From Devosia insulae DS-56 (GTDB lineage: Bacteria; Pseudomonadota; Alphaproteobacteria; Rhizobiales; Devosiaceae): a stretch of 64,000 bases of DNA. The translations under genes and the position numbers were made by a program. The DNA lies in the NCBI RefSeq assembly GCF_000970465.2, contig NZ_LAJE02000363.1:62001-126000 (forward strand), in the 5' to 3' direction. Every line of letters starts with the position of its first letter. Position 1 is the stretch's first letter. Below the pieces are notes generated by a model. The model made no database searches. It was not told the origin of the DNA and worked only from the letters and a program-made list of their open reading frames with translations. Positions 51,611 through 60,531 of this stretch are shown here, piece after piece.

Positions 51611-52903
51611 GTGACGTCCGGCGGCAACAGACTTCGATCATCGTTAGAGTTGCTGTCATCAAACATGGCAGCAAATGCCATTTTGTTCCTCGGTATTTAC
51701 CTACTCAGTCGACTGATTAGTCCGGCCGAGTTCGGCCGATACTCAGCGTTTCAAGCCATGGTTTTGGCAGTCTACCCGCTGCTCACATTGCGATACGAGT
51801 ACGCAATTCCTGTGGCGCGTTCAGATGGTAGCGCGCGTGCGTTGCTCACACTGAGCCTTCTGCTAAGCGTATCGGCGACCGCTGTCCTGTCCGTAGGCGT
51901 GCTTGTACTTCGCGGGTGCTGCCTGCCTGTCGAATGGATTAGCCCCGCCGTTGCCGAACTTATCCCCTTGATGGGATTCGCCGCGGTCTCGGCGTCGCTT
52001 GCCTCAATCTTCCAATTGGCTGCAGTGCGCACTGGCGCTCTGCGCGCCATGGGCGTCGGTCGCGTATTGCGAGCTGTCTGTATGACGGTGGGACAGGTGG
52101 CGCTAGCCCTGATTGTGGCTCGAGGCGCATCCTCGCTGATCGTGGGCGAACTTGTGGCAAATCTAGTTTTGGCCGCGATACTGGCTTGGGCTTCTGCACG
52201 TTACCTGCCGAAATTGTCAGTCGCCCTTCAAGGTCGAAACATTGGGAAACTATGGGCAGCCGCGAAGCGCTTTCGTGCTTTTGCCCTAGTGTCTGTGCCG
52301 CATGCGGTGAGCCACCAAGCGCTTGTGGCGATTCAAGGAGTAGCGATCGGCGTCCTCTATGGTCCGACTGCGATGGGCCACTACTTCTTGATGCGAAAAG
52401 TACTGTTCAGCACCATCGGGCTGGTCAGCACCGCCCTCTACCAAGTCTGCTTTTCCGAAGCGTCGAAGACGAAGGGGAATCACGCACGGCTGCGCGAACT
52501 CTGGACCTACTCAGCAAGCTTGTTGGCGATTGTTACCATTCCGATTGCGGTCATGTTGCTTTTTCTCGGAGAACAGATCTTCGCCCTATTGTTCGGTACT
52601 GAATGGGCGTCAGCGGGTTCCCTCGCAGCGGCGGCATTTCCGATAATTATTATGGAGCCCATCGCCGCTGCGATGGCGTTCATGCCAGCGTTCCTCAAAC
52701 GACAACCCGCAGCATTTGGCTGGTCGTTGACACAGAATATCGTCGGAATTGGATCAGTTTGGGTGATCTTTCTGGCGGGAGGGCGCATCGAGCAAGCGAT
52801 CTTGGGATCAAGCCTTGCCGTTGCGGCAGTAATGCTCGCATACGTGGTTTGGCTGCGTGCAGCATCCGCCCCCTCGGCAACTCAGATGGCTGCCACCCAA
52901 TGA
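51611..52903 (+). CDS. wzx: Wzx-type oligosaccharide flippase
   Basis: 430-residue polytopic protein with about 12 hydrophobic helices, matching the Polysacc_synt/MATE-like flippase fold (AANAILFLGIYLLSRLISPA at the start, FAAVSASLASIFQLAAVRTG, and PIAVMLLFLGEQIFALLFG later). It should move undecaprenyl-linked repeat units across the inner membrane. GTG start at 51611. Base composition drops here: codons ending in A/T are common compared with the preceding genes. Its stop overlaps the next gene by 4 bases. Confidence 0.82.
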   Translation: MTSGGNRLRSSLELLSSNMAANAILFLGIYLLSRLISPAEFGRYSAFQAMVLAVYPLLTLRYEYAIPVARSDGSARALLTLSLLLSVSATAVLSVGVLVLRGCCLPVEWISPAVAELIPLMGFAAVSASLASIFQLAAVRTGALRAMGVGRVLRAVCMTVGQVALALIVARGASSLIVGELVANLVLAAILAWASARYLPKLSVALQGRNIGKLWAAAKRFRAFALVSVPHAVSHQALVAIQGVAIGVLYGPTAMGHYFLMRKVLFSTIGLVSTALYQVCFSEASKTKGNHARLRELWTYSASLLAIVTIPIAVMLLFLGEQIFALLFGTEWASAGSLAAAAFPIIIMEPIAAAMAFMPAFLKRQPAAFGWSLTQNIVGIGSVWVIFLAGGRIEQAILGSSLAVAAVMLAYVVWLRAASAPSATQMAATQ

Positions 52904-54135
52904 AGCTCCTTGTCTTGACAATGCGCTATCCCTATGGCTCCCAGCACGAGGTGTTCTTCGAGCCAGAGCTGCGAGCGCTAGCGCAAGCCTTTGAAGATGT
53001 CACGATACTCCCGATGAAGGCTGCCGCCGGCCGCCGGGCGCTTCCCAGCAACGTAAAATGCTGGCGCCCCTTGGCGTCGCACGGTCGATGGCTGTACGTT
53101 CTGGGTCTTCTAAATCCAACTGCATGGAAGACGCTAGCTCGGCTTCTTTCAGACTGCTTCAAGGGAGGCAGGCTCGGTTGGCCACAACTGCGCAGCAGTA
53201 TCGTTGCAGCATGTTTTGACCTGGCGATGAGGCGTCACCGCGGTCTTAACGAGTTGCTCAAATCGCCAGACCTCGTTGTCTATTCCTACTGGGGAGCAAT
53301 CCCGGCGCTCTGCCTTCCTCTTGCCAAGGCTAAGGGCGCCGCCACCTGCTCCCGATACCACGGTGTGGACCTTTACCTCGAGCGACAGGAAAATGCCGGA
53401 TACATACCATTCCGGCGCGAAGTCCAGGCCGCCACTGACTTGAACGTTTTTGTGTCGGAACAGGGGAAGGACTACTTCGCCTATCACGCAGACGCAAAGG
53501 CTAGCGGCGAACAAGTCGTAGCCAGGCTCGGTTCGCCTGACTTTGGACCGCCTCTAGCGCGGCCCTCAACCCGCTCTCCAGATGAACCCATAGTCATAGT
53601 GAGCGTTAGCCAGATCGTTCCCGTCAAACGAGTTCACCTAATCGCGCGCTTGGCGAAAAGTATGGCGCAAGAGCGCCGAGTTGAATGGCATCACTTCGGC
53701 AGCGGCCACTCTCAATTACTGGAAAATGAACTTGCCAACATACCATCCGGCCTCGCCGTCAAAATGCACGGCGCCACCGAGAATTCAGATATCCAGAGCT
53801 TCTACCGCCGTACCTCGGTCGCCCTGTTTGCAAATCTCAGCGAATCGGAAGGGCTTCCGGTCTCCGTCATGGAGGCACTGAACGCGGACATACCGGCAGT
53901 GGCCGCCAACGTCGGCGGAACATCCGAAGTGGTCATCGATGGTAGGTCCGGAATGTTAGTGCCGCCCGATCAGTGCGAAGCATCAGAGGCACTCGCCGCC
54001 CGCGTACTAAATGCGCTTGGTGAGGGAGGACTCCTCTTGCGCTGCTCCCCGCGCGAAATTTGGAACCGATACTGCGATGCGGCACAGAATAGCGCTTCCT
54101 TTGCTAGCCTGCTCAGAGGTCTGACTGCTCGATGA
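52900..54135 (+). CDS. Glycosyltransferase family 4 protein (A+T-rich core)
   Basis: 411-residue GT-B enzyme. The N-terminus LLVLTMRYPYGSQHEVFFEP is GT4-like, the C-terminal nucleotide-sugar domain reads IVSVSQIVPVKRVHLIARL near residue 230 and SVALFANLSESEGLPVSVME with the catalytic-site Glu pair. Donor and acceptor unknown. Starts at the ATG overlapping the wzx stop. The open frame upstream in this phase runs inside wzx and is not used. Confidence 0.82.
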   Translation: MKLLVLTMRYPYGSQHEVFFEPELRALAQAFEDVTILPMKAAAGRRALPSNVKCWRPLASHGRWLYVLGLLNPTAWKTLARLLSDCFKGGRLGWPQLRSSIVAACFDLAMRRHRGLNELLKSPDLVVYSYWGAIPALCLPLAKAKGAATCSRYHGVDLYLERQENAGYIPFRREVQAATDLNVFVSEQGKDYFAYHADAKASGEQVVARLGSPDFGPPLARPSTRSPDEPIVIVSVSQIVPVKRVHLIARLAKSMAQERRVEWHHFGSGHSQLLENELANIPSGLAVKMHGATENSDIQSFYRRTSVALFANLSESEGLPVSVMEALNADIPAVAANVGGTSEVVIDGRSGMLVPPDQCEASEALAARVLNALGEGGLLLRCSPREIWNRYCDAAQNSASFASLLRGLTAR

Positions 54136-55421
54136 CTAGTCGAAGCTCCAGTTCCGAGATCGCAACCAAGAGGCACTCTTTGGAAGCGCCGAACTCGATG
54201 AAGCGGCTGCTGATGCACGCTCGGAGCCCCTGGTTTTGGGTCGAAAGCATCTGCTTTTTCATTGTGGCTACACATTTTGAGATCGGCGAGGCAGGTAGTG
54301 GTCTGGCCTATGTAATAAAGCTGGCATGCCTCGGAATTATTCTTCTGCCTCGATTTGCTATCGGCGGCGCAACAATTGGAAACGGTGTGGCGTGGGTTTT
54401 CATTCTCGCCTGCGTCTTTTTGTCGGTGAACTTGATCGAAACCACGGACCGAGCTGTCATCGCTTTTGCGCTAATCGCCGTTGGTAGTGCAGTTGGGCAG
54501 CTCCGCGACCCAAATTGGGACGACCGCCTGATCGCCCTACTAACAGTCTATCTCGTAATCCACTTAGGCGGCTTCATATTCCAAGTGGGGCAATTTCTCT
54601 TACAAGGCCAGATACTGGAACTGCACGGACTGATCTTTCCTAGCGCTTCAAGAGCTTACCAGATCGGTACAGCGGCGCGCCTTTCAGGGTTTCAGATCGA
54701 GCCGGGGACTTATGCCCAGTGGATGTTAATGGCGACATTTCTTCGGTGCTTACTCCTTAGGCGGATTATTTCACCGTTGACAGTCGCAATTGTTGCCTCG
54801 ACTTTAGTCACCCTGTCCCTTTGGGCGGTAATCGGCGCCGCGCTGTTCTCAGCTGGAGCAATAATTGAGGCAGTATTTCAGTCAACCGTTCGAAATAAAT
54901 TCCGAGCAACCTACCTAGTTCTCATATTCGGCGTTGCATTCTTGATCTTCTTCTACAGTCTCCCGGATGCAACAATCCGCGACTCCTTGACTTATCTAGA
55001 CGTAAAAGCAGACCTTACAAGCACCTCCGGTACGGACAAGGTCGCCGCGGTTGGAGCGATCTTTGAGCGGGTGTTCGACGTATTGATTTTTGGTGCGCCG
55101 ATGGGCTCGCGCTTTTGCGAAGCGTGCCTATCTCCGCAGGATGTCGGTATCTGGGCGAATCTGATTTACTATTTTGGTTTGCTCCCCACATTAGCGGTTG
55201 TGGGGCTGACTGCTTGGTCCATAGCAAGTCGGTGGGGACCATCGTATCTCCCTCTGTTAGTCGCTCTCCTCTCGTGGAAAGCGCAATTCTACGATCCTTT
55301 CCTTTGGATAATCCTCGGCTACGCGCTTCACCCAGTAGCCAGAACTGCACCAACCGAACGCGTGGCGACCGGCGAAGGTTTCGAGCCAAGGCCCACCGGC
55401 ACGGGGAACCTACGCCCGTGA
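54132..55421 (+). CDS. wzy: Wzy-like O-antigen polymerase (putative)
   Basis: 429-residue integral membrane protein with about ten helices and a large loop in the second half (SGFQIEPGTYAQWMLMATFL near residue 180), the layout of Wzy polymerases, whose sequences are poorly conserved. It sits between two glycosyltransferase genes in the A+T-rich core next to Wzx, the usual place for wzy. Assignment rests on topology and position. The ATG overlaps the previous stop by 4 bases. Confidence 0.65.
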   Translation: MTSRSSSSEIATKRHSLEAPNSMKRLLMHARSPWFWVESICFFIVATHFEIGEAGSGLAYVIKLACLGIILLPRFAIGGATIGNGVAWVFILACVFLSVNLIETTDRAVIAFALIAVGSAVGQLRDPNWDDRLIALLTVYLVIHLGGFIFQVGQFLLQGQILELHGLIFPSASRAYQIGTAARLSGFQIEPGTYAQWMLMATFLRCLLLRRIISPLTVAIVASTLVTLSLWAVIGAALFSAGAIIEAVFQSTVRNKFRATYLVLIFGVAFLIFFYSLPDATIRDSLTYLDVKADLTSTSGTDKVAAVGAIFERVFDVLIFGAPMGSRFCEACLSPQDVGIWANLIYYFGLLPTLAVVGLTAWSIASRWGPSYLPLLVALLSWKAQFYDPFLWIILGYALHPVARTAPTERVATGEGFEPRPTGTGNLRP

Positions 55422-56569
55422 ACCAGCGAAATATTCGAGTATTGTCGTTGCTACCGGTGATTGGCCATCCGCGGGACTCGAAGCGCATCGCAATGCTCCG
55501 TTCGGAGGGGTTTGACGTGCGGGCCGCTGCATTTACGCGACCGTATCACCAAGGAAGAATGCCTGACTGTGACGTCACCTTCCTGGGTCACATAGAACAT
55601 GGCCGGTACGTTTCCCGCCTCGTCAAGATGATGTTTGCGATACCTGAGTTGCGCCGACTCATCCGTAACGCGGACCTGATCTATGCCTCGGGACCGGATC
55701 TGGGAGCGTTCGCGCAAATCGCCGCACTTTTCCTTGGGAAACCTGTCGTTATCGAGGTTGGCGATATTAGAAAGATCCAGGTAAGCCGTGGTCTAGTGGG
55801 CTCGGCGCTACGCGCACTTGAGACAATCGTCGCTAACCGTGCGTCTCTACTCGTGTCGACCACCGGCGCCTTCATGACCGAGTATTATCGAAATACCCTG
55901 CATGTAGGCACACCCTATCTGGTGATCGAGAACAAATTAGAGCCAGGCATCGACGGCCCTGAGCCACGAAAGACCGGTGATTTCACGATCGGTTATTTTG
56001 GAATGTTGAGATGCGTTACGTCCTGGCGCATCTTGGAAGCTTTGGCAGCTTCGATGCCTACGTGGAATATTCTCGTAGCCGGGATGGCGTTTCAGCCGCC
56101 CGACATTGAGAAACGCATCGAACGCTTGCCCAACGTCAAATGGCTCGGTGAATACAAGTCACCGCAGGACCTTCCGCAGCTGTACGGCCAGGTCGATATG
56201 ATCTGGGCCTCACCGTTCCCAGGGCCGGACGAGAGCAATTGGCGATGGGCCAGATCCAATCGCTTCTATGAAGCGTGTCATTTTCGCAAGCCATTGATTG
56301 TGTACAGGGGCAGCGGCGACGGCAATGCAGTCCGCACCTACGACATTGGAATCGAGATCGGAGGAGATTCAATCGAGACAAATGTTCGCGAGATAAACGC
56401 AGTTTCCAAAGACGACATTGAGAGATGGTCACGAAACATGAGTGAAATTGAGCCGTCGGTTTACACTTTGACCGACGAATCCACGTTGTTGGGTGAATCT
56501 CTCGCTATGATTGTCGGTCGCGCATATCCCGCGGGCAAACGGCGCCCCGCGTTAATGGACACCGAATGA
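55418..56569 (+). CDS. Glycosyltransferase family 4-like protein
   Basis: 383-residue GT-B protein. It begins with GTG at 55418 overlapping the wzy stop (GTGA); the frame reaches back to 55115 inside wzy but that part is ignored. Rossmann-like segments: RVLSLLPVIGHPRDSKRIAM, LIYASGPDLGAFAQIAALFL, and FTIGYFGMLRCVTSWRILEA near residue 190. The end is less A+T rich than wzy. Acceptor sugar unknown. Its stop overlaps the two-domain oxidoreductase by 4 bases. Confidence 0.75.
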   Translation: MNQRNIRVLSLLPVIGHPRDSKRIAMLRSEGFDVRAAAFTRPYHQGRMPDCDVTFLGHIEHGRYVSRLVKMMFAIPELRRLIRNADLIYASGPDLGAFAQIAALFLGKPVVIEVGDIRKIQVSRGLVGSALRALETIVANRASLLVSTTGAFMTEYYRNTLHVGTPYLVIENKLEPGIDGPEPRKTGDFTIGYFGMLRCVTSWRILEALAASMPTWNILVAGMAFQPPDIEKRIERLPNVKWLGEYKSPQDLPQLYGQVDMIWASPFPGPDESNWRWARSNRFYEACHFRKPLIVYRGSGDGNAVRTYDIGIEIGGDSIETNVREINAVSKDDIERWSRNMSEIEPSVYTLTDESTLLGESLAMIVGRAYPAGKRRPALMDTE

Positions 56570-58704
56570 AGCAAGTCCTGCAGTCCCTGCGAACTGGTGT
56601 TACTGAGCTTGCCGAGGTTCCATCCCCGGGCGCGGGGCATGGACATTTGCTAGTGCGAACGAAGACATCCCTTGTCTCAGCCGGTACTGAGCGGATGCTG
56701 GTTGAGTTTGGCAAGGCCGGGTTCATCGGCAAAGCCATGCAGCAGCCTGAGCGAGTGAAGGCCGTACTGGAGAAGGCCCGGACTGATGGCCTCGCCGAAA
56801 CCTTCGATGCCGTCAGCCGCAAGCTCGATCAGCCTTTGGCCTTAGGCTACTGCAATGTCGGTCGCGTCATCGAGCTCGGCACTGACGTGCAGGGGTTTGC
56901 GGTGGGCGACCGTGTCGCCTCAAACGGCAAACACGCCGAGATAGTGAGTGTGCCAACCAACCTCACGGCGCGCATTCCCGACAATGTGGACGACGAGGAG
57001 GCCGCCTTCACAGTGCTCGGCGCCATCGCGCTGCACGGCATCCGGCTGGCTGCACCGACGCTGGGTGAGGTCTTTGCCGTCTCCGGCCTCGGGCTGGTTG
57101 GTCTCCTCACCGTGCAGCTGTTGCGCGCCCATGGCTGCCGAGTGCTCGGGCTGGATTTCGACCCGGCGCGGCTGGAACTGGCGCGGCAGTTCGGGGCCGA
57201 GACGGTCGATCTCTCCGCCGGCAACGATCCCGTGCGGCGCGCCGACGCGATGAGTGGCGGCCACGGCATCGATGGGGTCATAGTCACCGCCTCTACGAAA
57301 AGCAGCGAGCCGATCCACCAGGCGGCGCAGATGTGCCGTAAACGAGGGCGCATCGTGCTGGTCGGCGTGACGGGGCTCGAACTCTCGCGTGCTGATTTCT
57401 ACGAGAAGGAGCTGACCTTCCAGGTGTCGTGCTCCTATGGTCCGGGACGGTACGACTCGGCCTACGAAATCAAGGGGCTGGACTATCCAATCGGCTATGT
57501 CCGATGGACCGAGCAACGCAATTTCGAAGCCGTGCTGCAAATGCTGGCGGAGGGAAAGCTCGACGTCAGGCCGCTGATCTCCCACCGCTTCGCCATCGAC
57601 GCTGCGGAAGCGGCGTATCGCATAGTGGGCGGAAGCGAGCCTTCGCTGGGCGTGTTGCTGAACTATCCAACGACCGAGGCGGTGGACCTTCAGCGCAGCC
57701 CAAGCGTCAGGGTGCCGGCCGCCGTCGCGACACGAGAGCGGCAGTCACGGTCGGGATCGGGGCGAAACCCCACGATCGGCCTGATCGGTTCGGGCAACTA
57801 CGCGACCGGCATCCTGTTGCCGGCGCTGCAGGCGACCGGCGCCCGGCTGAAGGCAGTTGCCTCCAGCGCCGGCGTGAGCGGCATGCACGCTGCGCGCAAG
57901 TTCGGCATCGAGACGGCGACCACTGACGTTGCCGCCGTGCTGGCCGACGAGACGATTGACGCAGTGGTCATCGCCACGCGCCACGATAGCCATGCCAATC
58001 TGGTGATCCGGACGCTGCAGGCCGGCAAGCATGTCTTTGTCGAAAAGCCGCTCGCTATCACTGCTGCCGAACTCGAGGCTGTTGTTGCCGCCTACGCGGC
58101 AGCCGGCGCCAGCCCGCTGACCCTGATGGTCGGGTTCAATCGCCGCTTCGCGCCACATGTCGTGCAGTTGCGGAAGCTCCTTGGCAGCGAGCCCAAGGCC
58201 ATGGTGATGACCGTCAATGCCGGAGCCATCCCCTCCAGCCATTGGACGCAGGATCGCCAGCAAGGCGGTGGTCGGCTGATCGGCGAGGCCTGCCACTTCA
58301 TCGACCTGCTCCGGCACGTGGCGGGATCCTCGATCAGCAGCGCGCGCCTCAACCGCATGGTCTCCACCACAGGCGATACCGCCAGCATCGACCTCGGTTT
58401 CGCTGACGGCTCGATCGGCACGATCCACTACTTCGCTAATGGCACCAAAGCCTTTCCCAAGGAGCGCCTAGAGGTCTTCTCGGCTGGCAGGATCGTGCAG
58501 CTGGACAATTTCCGCACCCTCACCGGCTTCGGCTGGCCCGGCCTTAAGCGGCAGCGTTTGTGGCGACAGGACAAGGGCCAGGCCGCCTGCATCAGCGCCT
58601 TCATCGACGCCCTTGCCAACGGCGGGCCGTCACCCATCGTTTTTGAGGAACTGATCGAAGTCAGCCGCGCGACAATTGCGCTGGAAGCCGGAGGGACGGT
58701 CTGA
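56566..58704 (+). CDS. Two-domain oxidoreductase: zinc-type alcohol dehydrogenase fused to Gfo/Idh/MocA
   Basis: 712-residue fusion. The N-terminal half (about 1-370) resembles zinc-type alcohol dehydrogenases (VGRVIELGTDVQGFAVGDRV, VFAVSGLGLVGLLTVQLLRA). The C-terminal half (about 395-712) is a Gfo/Idh/MocA domain (TIGLIGSGNYATGILLPALQ, HVFVEKPLAITAAELEAVVA with the EKP motif). Such bi-domain proteins recur in polysaccharide clusters next to heparinase-like genes and probably oxidise or epimerise a nucleotide-linked or lipid-linked sugar; no family member I can name precisely has a proven substrate. It is followed 18 bases later by the heparinase-like gene. Confidence 0.85.
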   Translation: MKQVLQSLRTGVTELAEVPSPGAGHGHLLVRTKTSLVSAGTERMLVEFGKAGFIGKAMQQPERVKAVLEKARTDGLAETFDAVSRKLDQPLALGYCNVGRVIELGTDVQGFAVGDRVASNGKHAEIVSVPTNLTARIPDNVDDEEAAFTVLGAIALHGIRLAAPTLGEVFAVSGLGLVGLLTVQLLRAHGCRVLGLDFDPARLELARQFGAETVDLSAGNDPVRRADAMSGGHGIDGVIVTASTKSSEPIHQAAQMCRKRGRIVLVGVTGLELSRADFYEKELTFQVSCSYGPGRYDSAYEIKGLDYPIGYVRWTEQRNFEAVLQMLAEGKLDVRPLISHRFAIDAAEAAYRIVGGSEPSLGVLLNYPTTEAVDLQRSPSVRVPAAVATRERQSRSGSGRNPTIGLIGSGNYATGILLPALQATGARLKAVASSAGVSGMHAARKFGIETATTDVAAVLADETIDAVVIATRHDSHANLVIRTLQAGKHVFVEKPLAITAAELEAVVAAYAAAGASPLTLMVGFNRRFAPHVVQLRKLLGSEPKAMVMTVNAGAIPSSHWTQDRQQGGGRLIGEACHFIDLLRHVAGSSISSARLNRMVSTTGDTASIDLGFADGSIGTIHYFANGTKAFPKERLEVFSAGRIVQLDNFRTLTGFGWPGLKRQRLWRQDKGQAACISAFIDALANGGPSPIVFEELIEVSRATIALEAGGTV

Positions 58705-58722
58705 AATGGCGCGCCGTCGAAG

Positions 58723-60393
58723 ATGGCCCCGCAACTCCGCGACGCCCCCCGTGATGGCGCCTCGACAATGACAATGTCCGGCGCTCACGCCCTGCGGCTG
58801 TTTCATACGGTTCGTCGCCTGCGGCCGGTGCAGGTGTATGGTAGGGCCTGGCGACGGCTTGAGCTGGGCAGGATCGATGCTCGGCCGTCCCCTCCCGTTC
58901 GGACGGTGATCGGCCCCTGGGCGGCCCCTGCCCCGCGCGAGCGCTCGCTTTACGCAGCCTGGCGGATGCGCTTCCTCAACCACGACGGCGAGATCGCCCA
59001 GGCGGCGCAGTGGGAAGATCCGTCGCAAACCAGGCTCTGGCTCTACAACCTGCACTATTTCGACGACCTCGCCTCGGCAAGCGACGAGCAGCACCGAACA
59101 CTGCAGCGCCAGCTGATCAGCCGCTGGATCGCCGAGAATCCGCCGGCGAACGGCACCGGCTGGGAGCCCTACCCCATCTCGCTACGGGCTGCGAACTGGA
59201 TCAAATTCTGGCTGGCCGGCAACCAGCCCGAGGCCGGCGGGCGGGACAGCCTGGCCATCCAGTTGCGCTGGCTGATGACGCACCTTGAGTGGCATCTGCT
59301 CGGCAATCACCTGCTCGCTAATGCCAAGGCTTTGGTGCTGGCGGGGCTCTGTTTCGAGGGCGACGAGCCCGAAGGCTGGCTGCGCAAGGGCCTCGAAATC
59401 TATGCGCGCCAGTTGTCCGAGCAGATCCTCGGTGATGGCGGCCATTTCGAGCTTTCGCCGATGTACCACGCCATCATCCTCGAGGACCTGCTGGACCTCA
59501 GTAATGCCGGCCGCGCCTATGGTCGGACGGAACCGTTCTTTGCCGCACTGCCGGCGATCATCGGCCGGATGCGGGCCTGGCTCGCGGCAATGACCCATCC
59601 TGATGGAGAGATCGCCCTGTTCAACGATGCCGCCTTCGGCATTGCAGCGCCGCCGAGCGACCTCGAGGCCTATGCCCGACGGCTTGGGCTACCAGAACTG
59701 CCTCCGGGGACCGGCCGGCTTCGCCACCTCGCCGCCTCGGGCTATGTGCGCCTCGACCGCGGCGAGGCGGCTGCGATCCTCGACCTGGCCGCCGTCGGGC
59801 CGGACTACCTCCCCGGCCATGCCCACGCCGATACCCTGTCCTTCGAGCTCTCAGTCGGCGACGAGCGTGTCATCGTCAATGGCGGCACCTCCACCTACGA
59901 ACGCGGACCACTGCGGGAGGCGCAGCGCGCAACACGCGCCCACAGCACCGTCGAGGTCGCAAGCCAGGACTCATCGGAGATGTGGGCAAGCTTTCGGGTG
60001 GCCCGGCGCGCCTATGTCGAGGCCGCTGTAGTGGCCGATACGGCCCGGGAGACATCCGTCTTAGCCGCCCATAATGGCTATCGCCGCCTGCCCGGCAAGC
60101 CGCTGCACCGACGCAGCTGGGTGATGACCGACAACGCGTTCGAGATTCGCGACCAGGTCACCGGCAGCCAGCCCGTGCCGGCGATCGCGCGCTTCCATCT
60201 GGCGCCTAGCGTAGCGGCCACTGGCGACCAATTGATCACCGCCTCCGGACGTGCCATCCGGTGGCGCTCCACGGCGCCGGCAACTATTGAACAGCGCGAT
60301 TGGCATCCCCGCTTCGGACAGAACTTGCGTTCCAGCACCCTAGTCGTTCCGATGCCGGCCGGGGAGTTGATCACCGTTTTCGAGTGGGGCTGA
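58723..60393 (+). CDS. Heparinase II/III family protein in the polysaccharide cluster
   Basis: 556-residue protein with an alpha/alpha toroid N-terminal part (LWLYNLHYFDDLASASDEQH, EPYPISLRAANWIKFWLAGN, NHLLANAKALVLAGLCFEGD) and a heparinase II/III C-terminal sheet (GHAHADTLSFELSVGDERVI, VNGGTSTYERGPLREAQR). Enzymes of this fold are polysaccharide lyases; in biosynthetic clusters they may trim or release the nascent polymer. There is no obvious signal peptide, so export is uncertain. ATG 58723 is used; ATG 58768 (MTMSGAHALRLFHTVRRL) is a fair alternative. Confidence 0.85.
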   Translation: MAPQLRDAPRDGASTMTMSGAHALRLFHTVRRLRPVQVYGRAWRRLELGRIDARPSPPVRTVIGPWAAPAPRERSLYAAWRMRFLNHDGEIAQAAQWEDPSQTRLWLYNLHYFDDLASASDEQHRTLQRQLISRWIAENPPANGTGWEPYPISLRAANWIKFWLAGNQPEAGGRDSLAIQLRWLMTHLEWHLLGNHLLANAKALVLAGLCFEGDEPEGWLRKGLEIYARQLSEQILGDGGHFELSPMYHAIILEDLLDLSNAGRAYGRTEPFFAALPAIIGRMRAWLAAMTHPDGEIALFNDAAFGIAAPPSDLEAYARRLGLPELPPGTGRLRHLAASGYVRLDRGEAAAILDLAAVGPDYLPGHAHADTLSFELSVGDERVIVNGGTSTYERGPLREAQRATRAHSTVEVASQDSSEMWASFRVARRAYVEAAVVADTARETSVLAAHNGYRRLPGKPLHRRSWVMTDNAFEIRDQVTGSQPVPAIARFHLAPSVAATGDQLITASGRAIRWRSTAPATIEQRDWHPRFGQNLRSSTLVVPMPAGELITVFEWG

Positions 60394-60531
60394 TGCGGGT
60401 CCTGTCCCCTACCGGCGACATACCGCGCAGAACGCCTATTCCCGCGACGCGCTGCTGCAATGGGGCCTCCTTGTTGCTTAAGCCGCCGTTGCCATCGGCC
60501 GCATATTCCAAGCAAGGGAGGCGGTAGTTCA

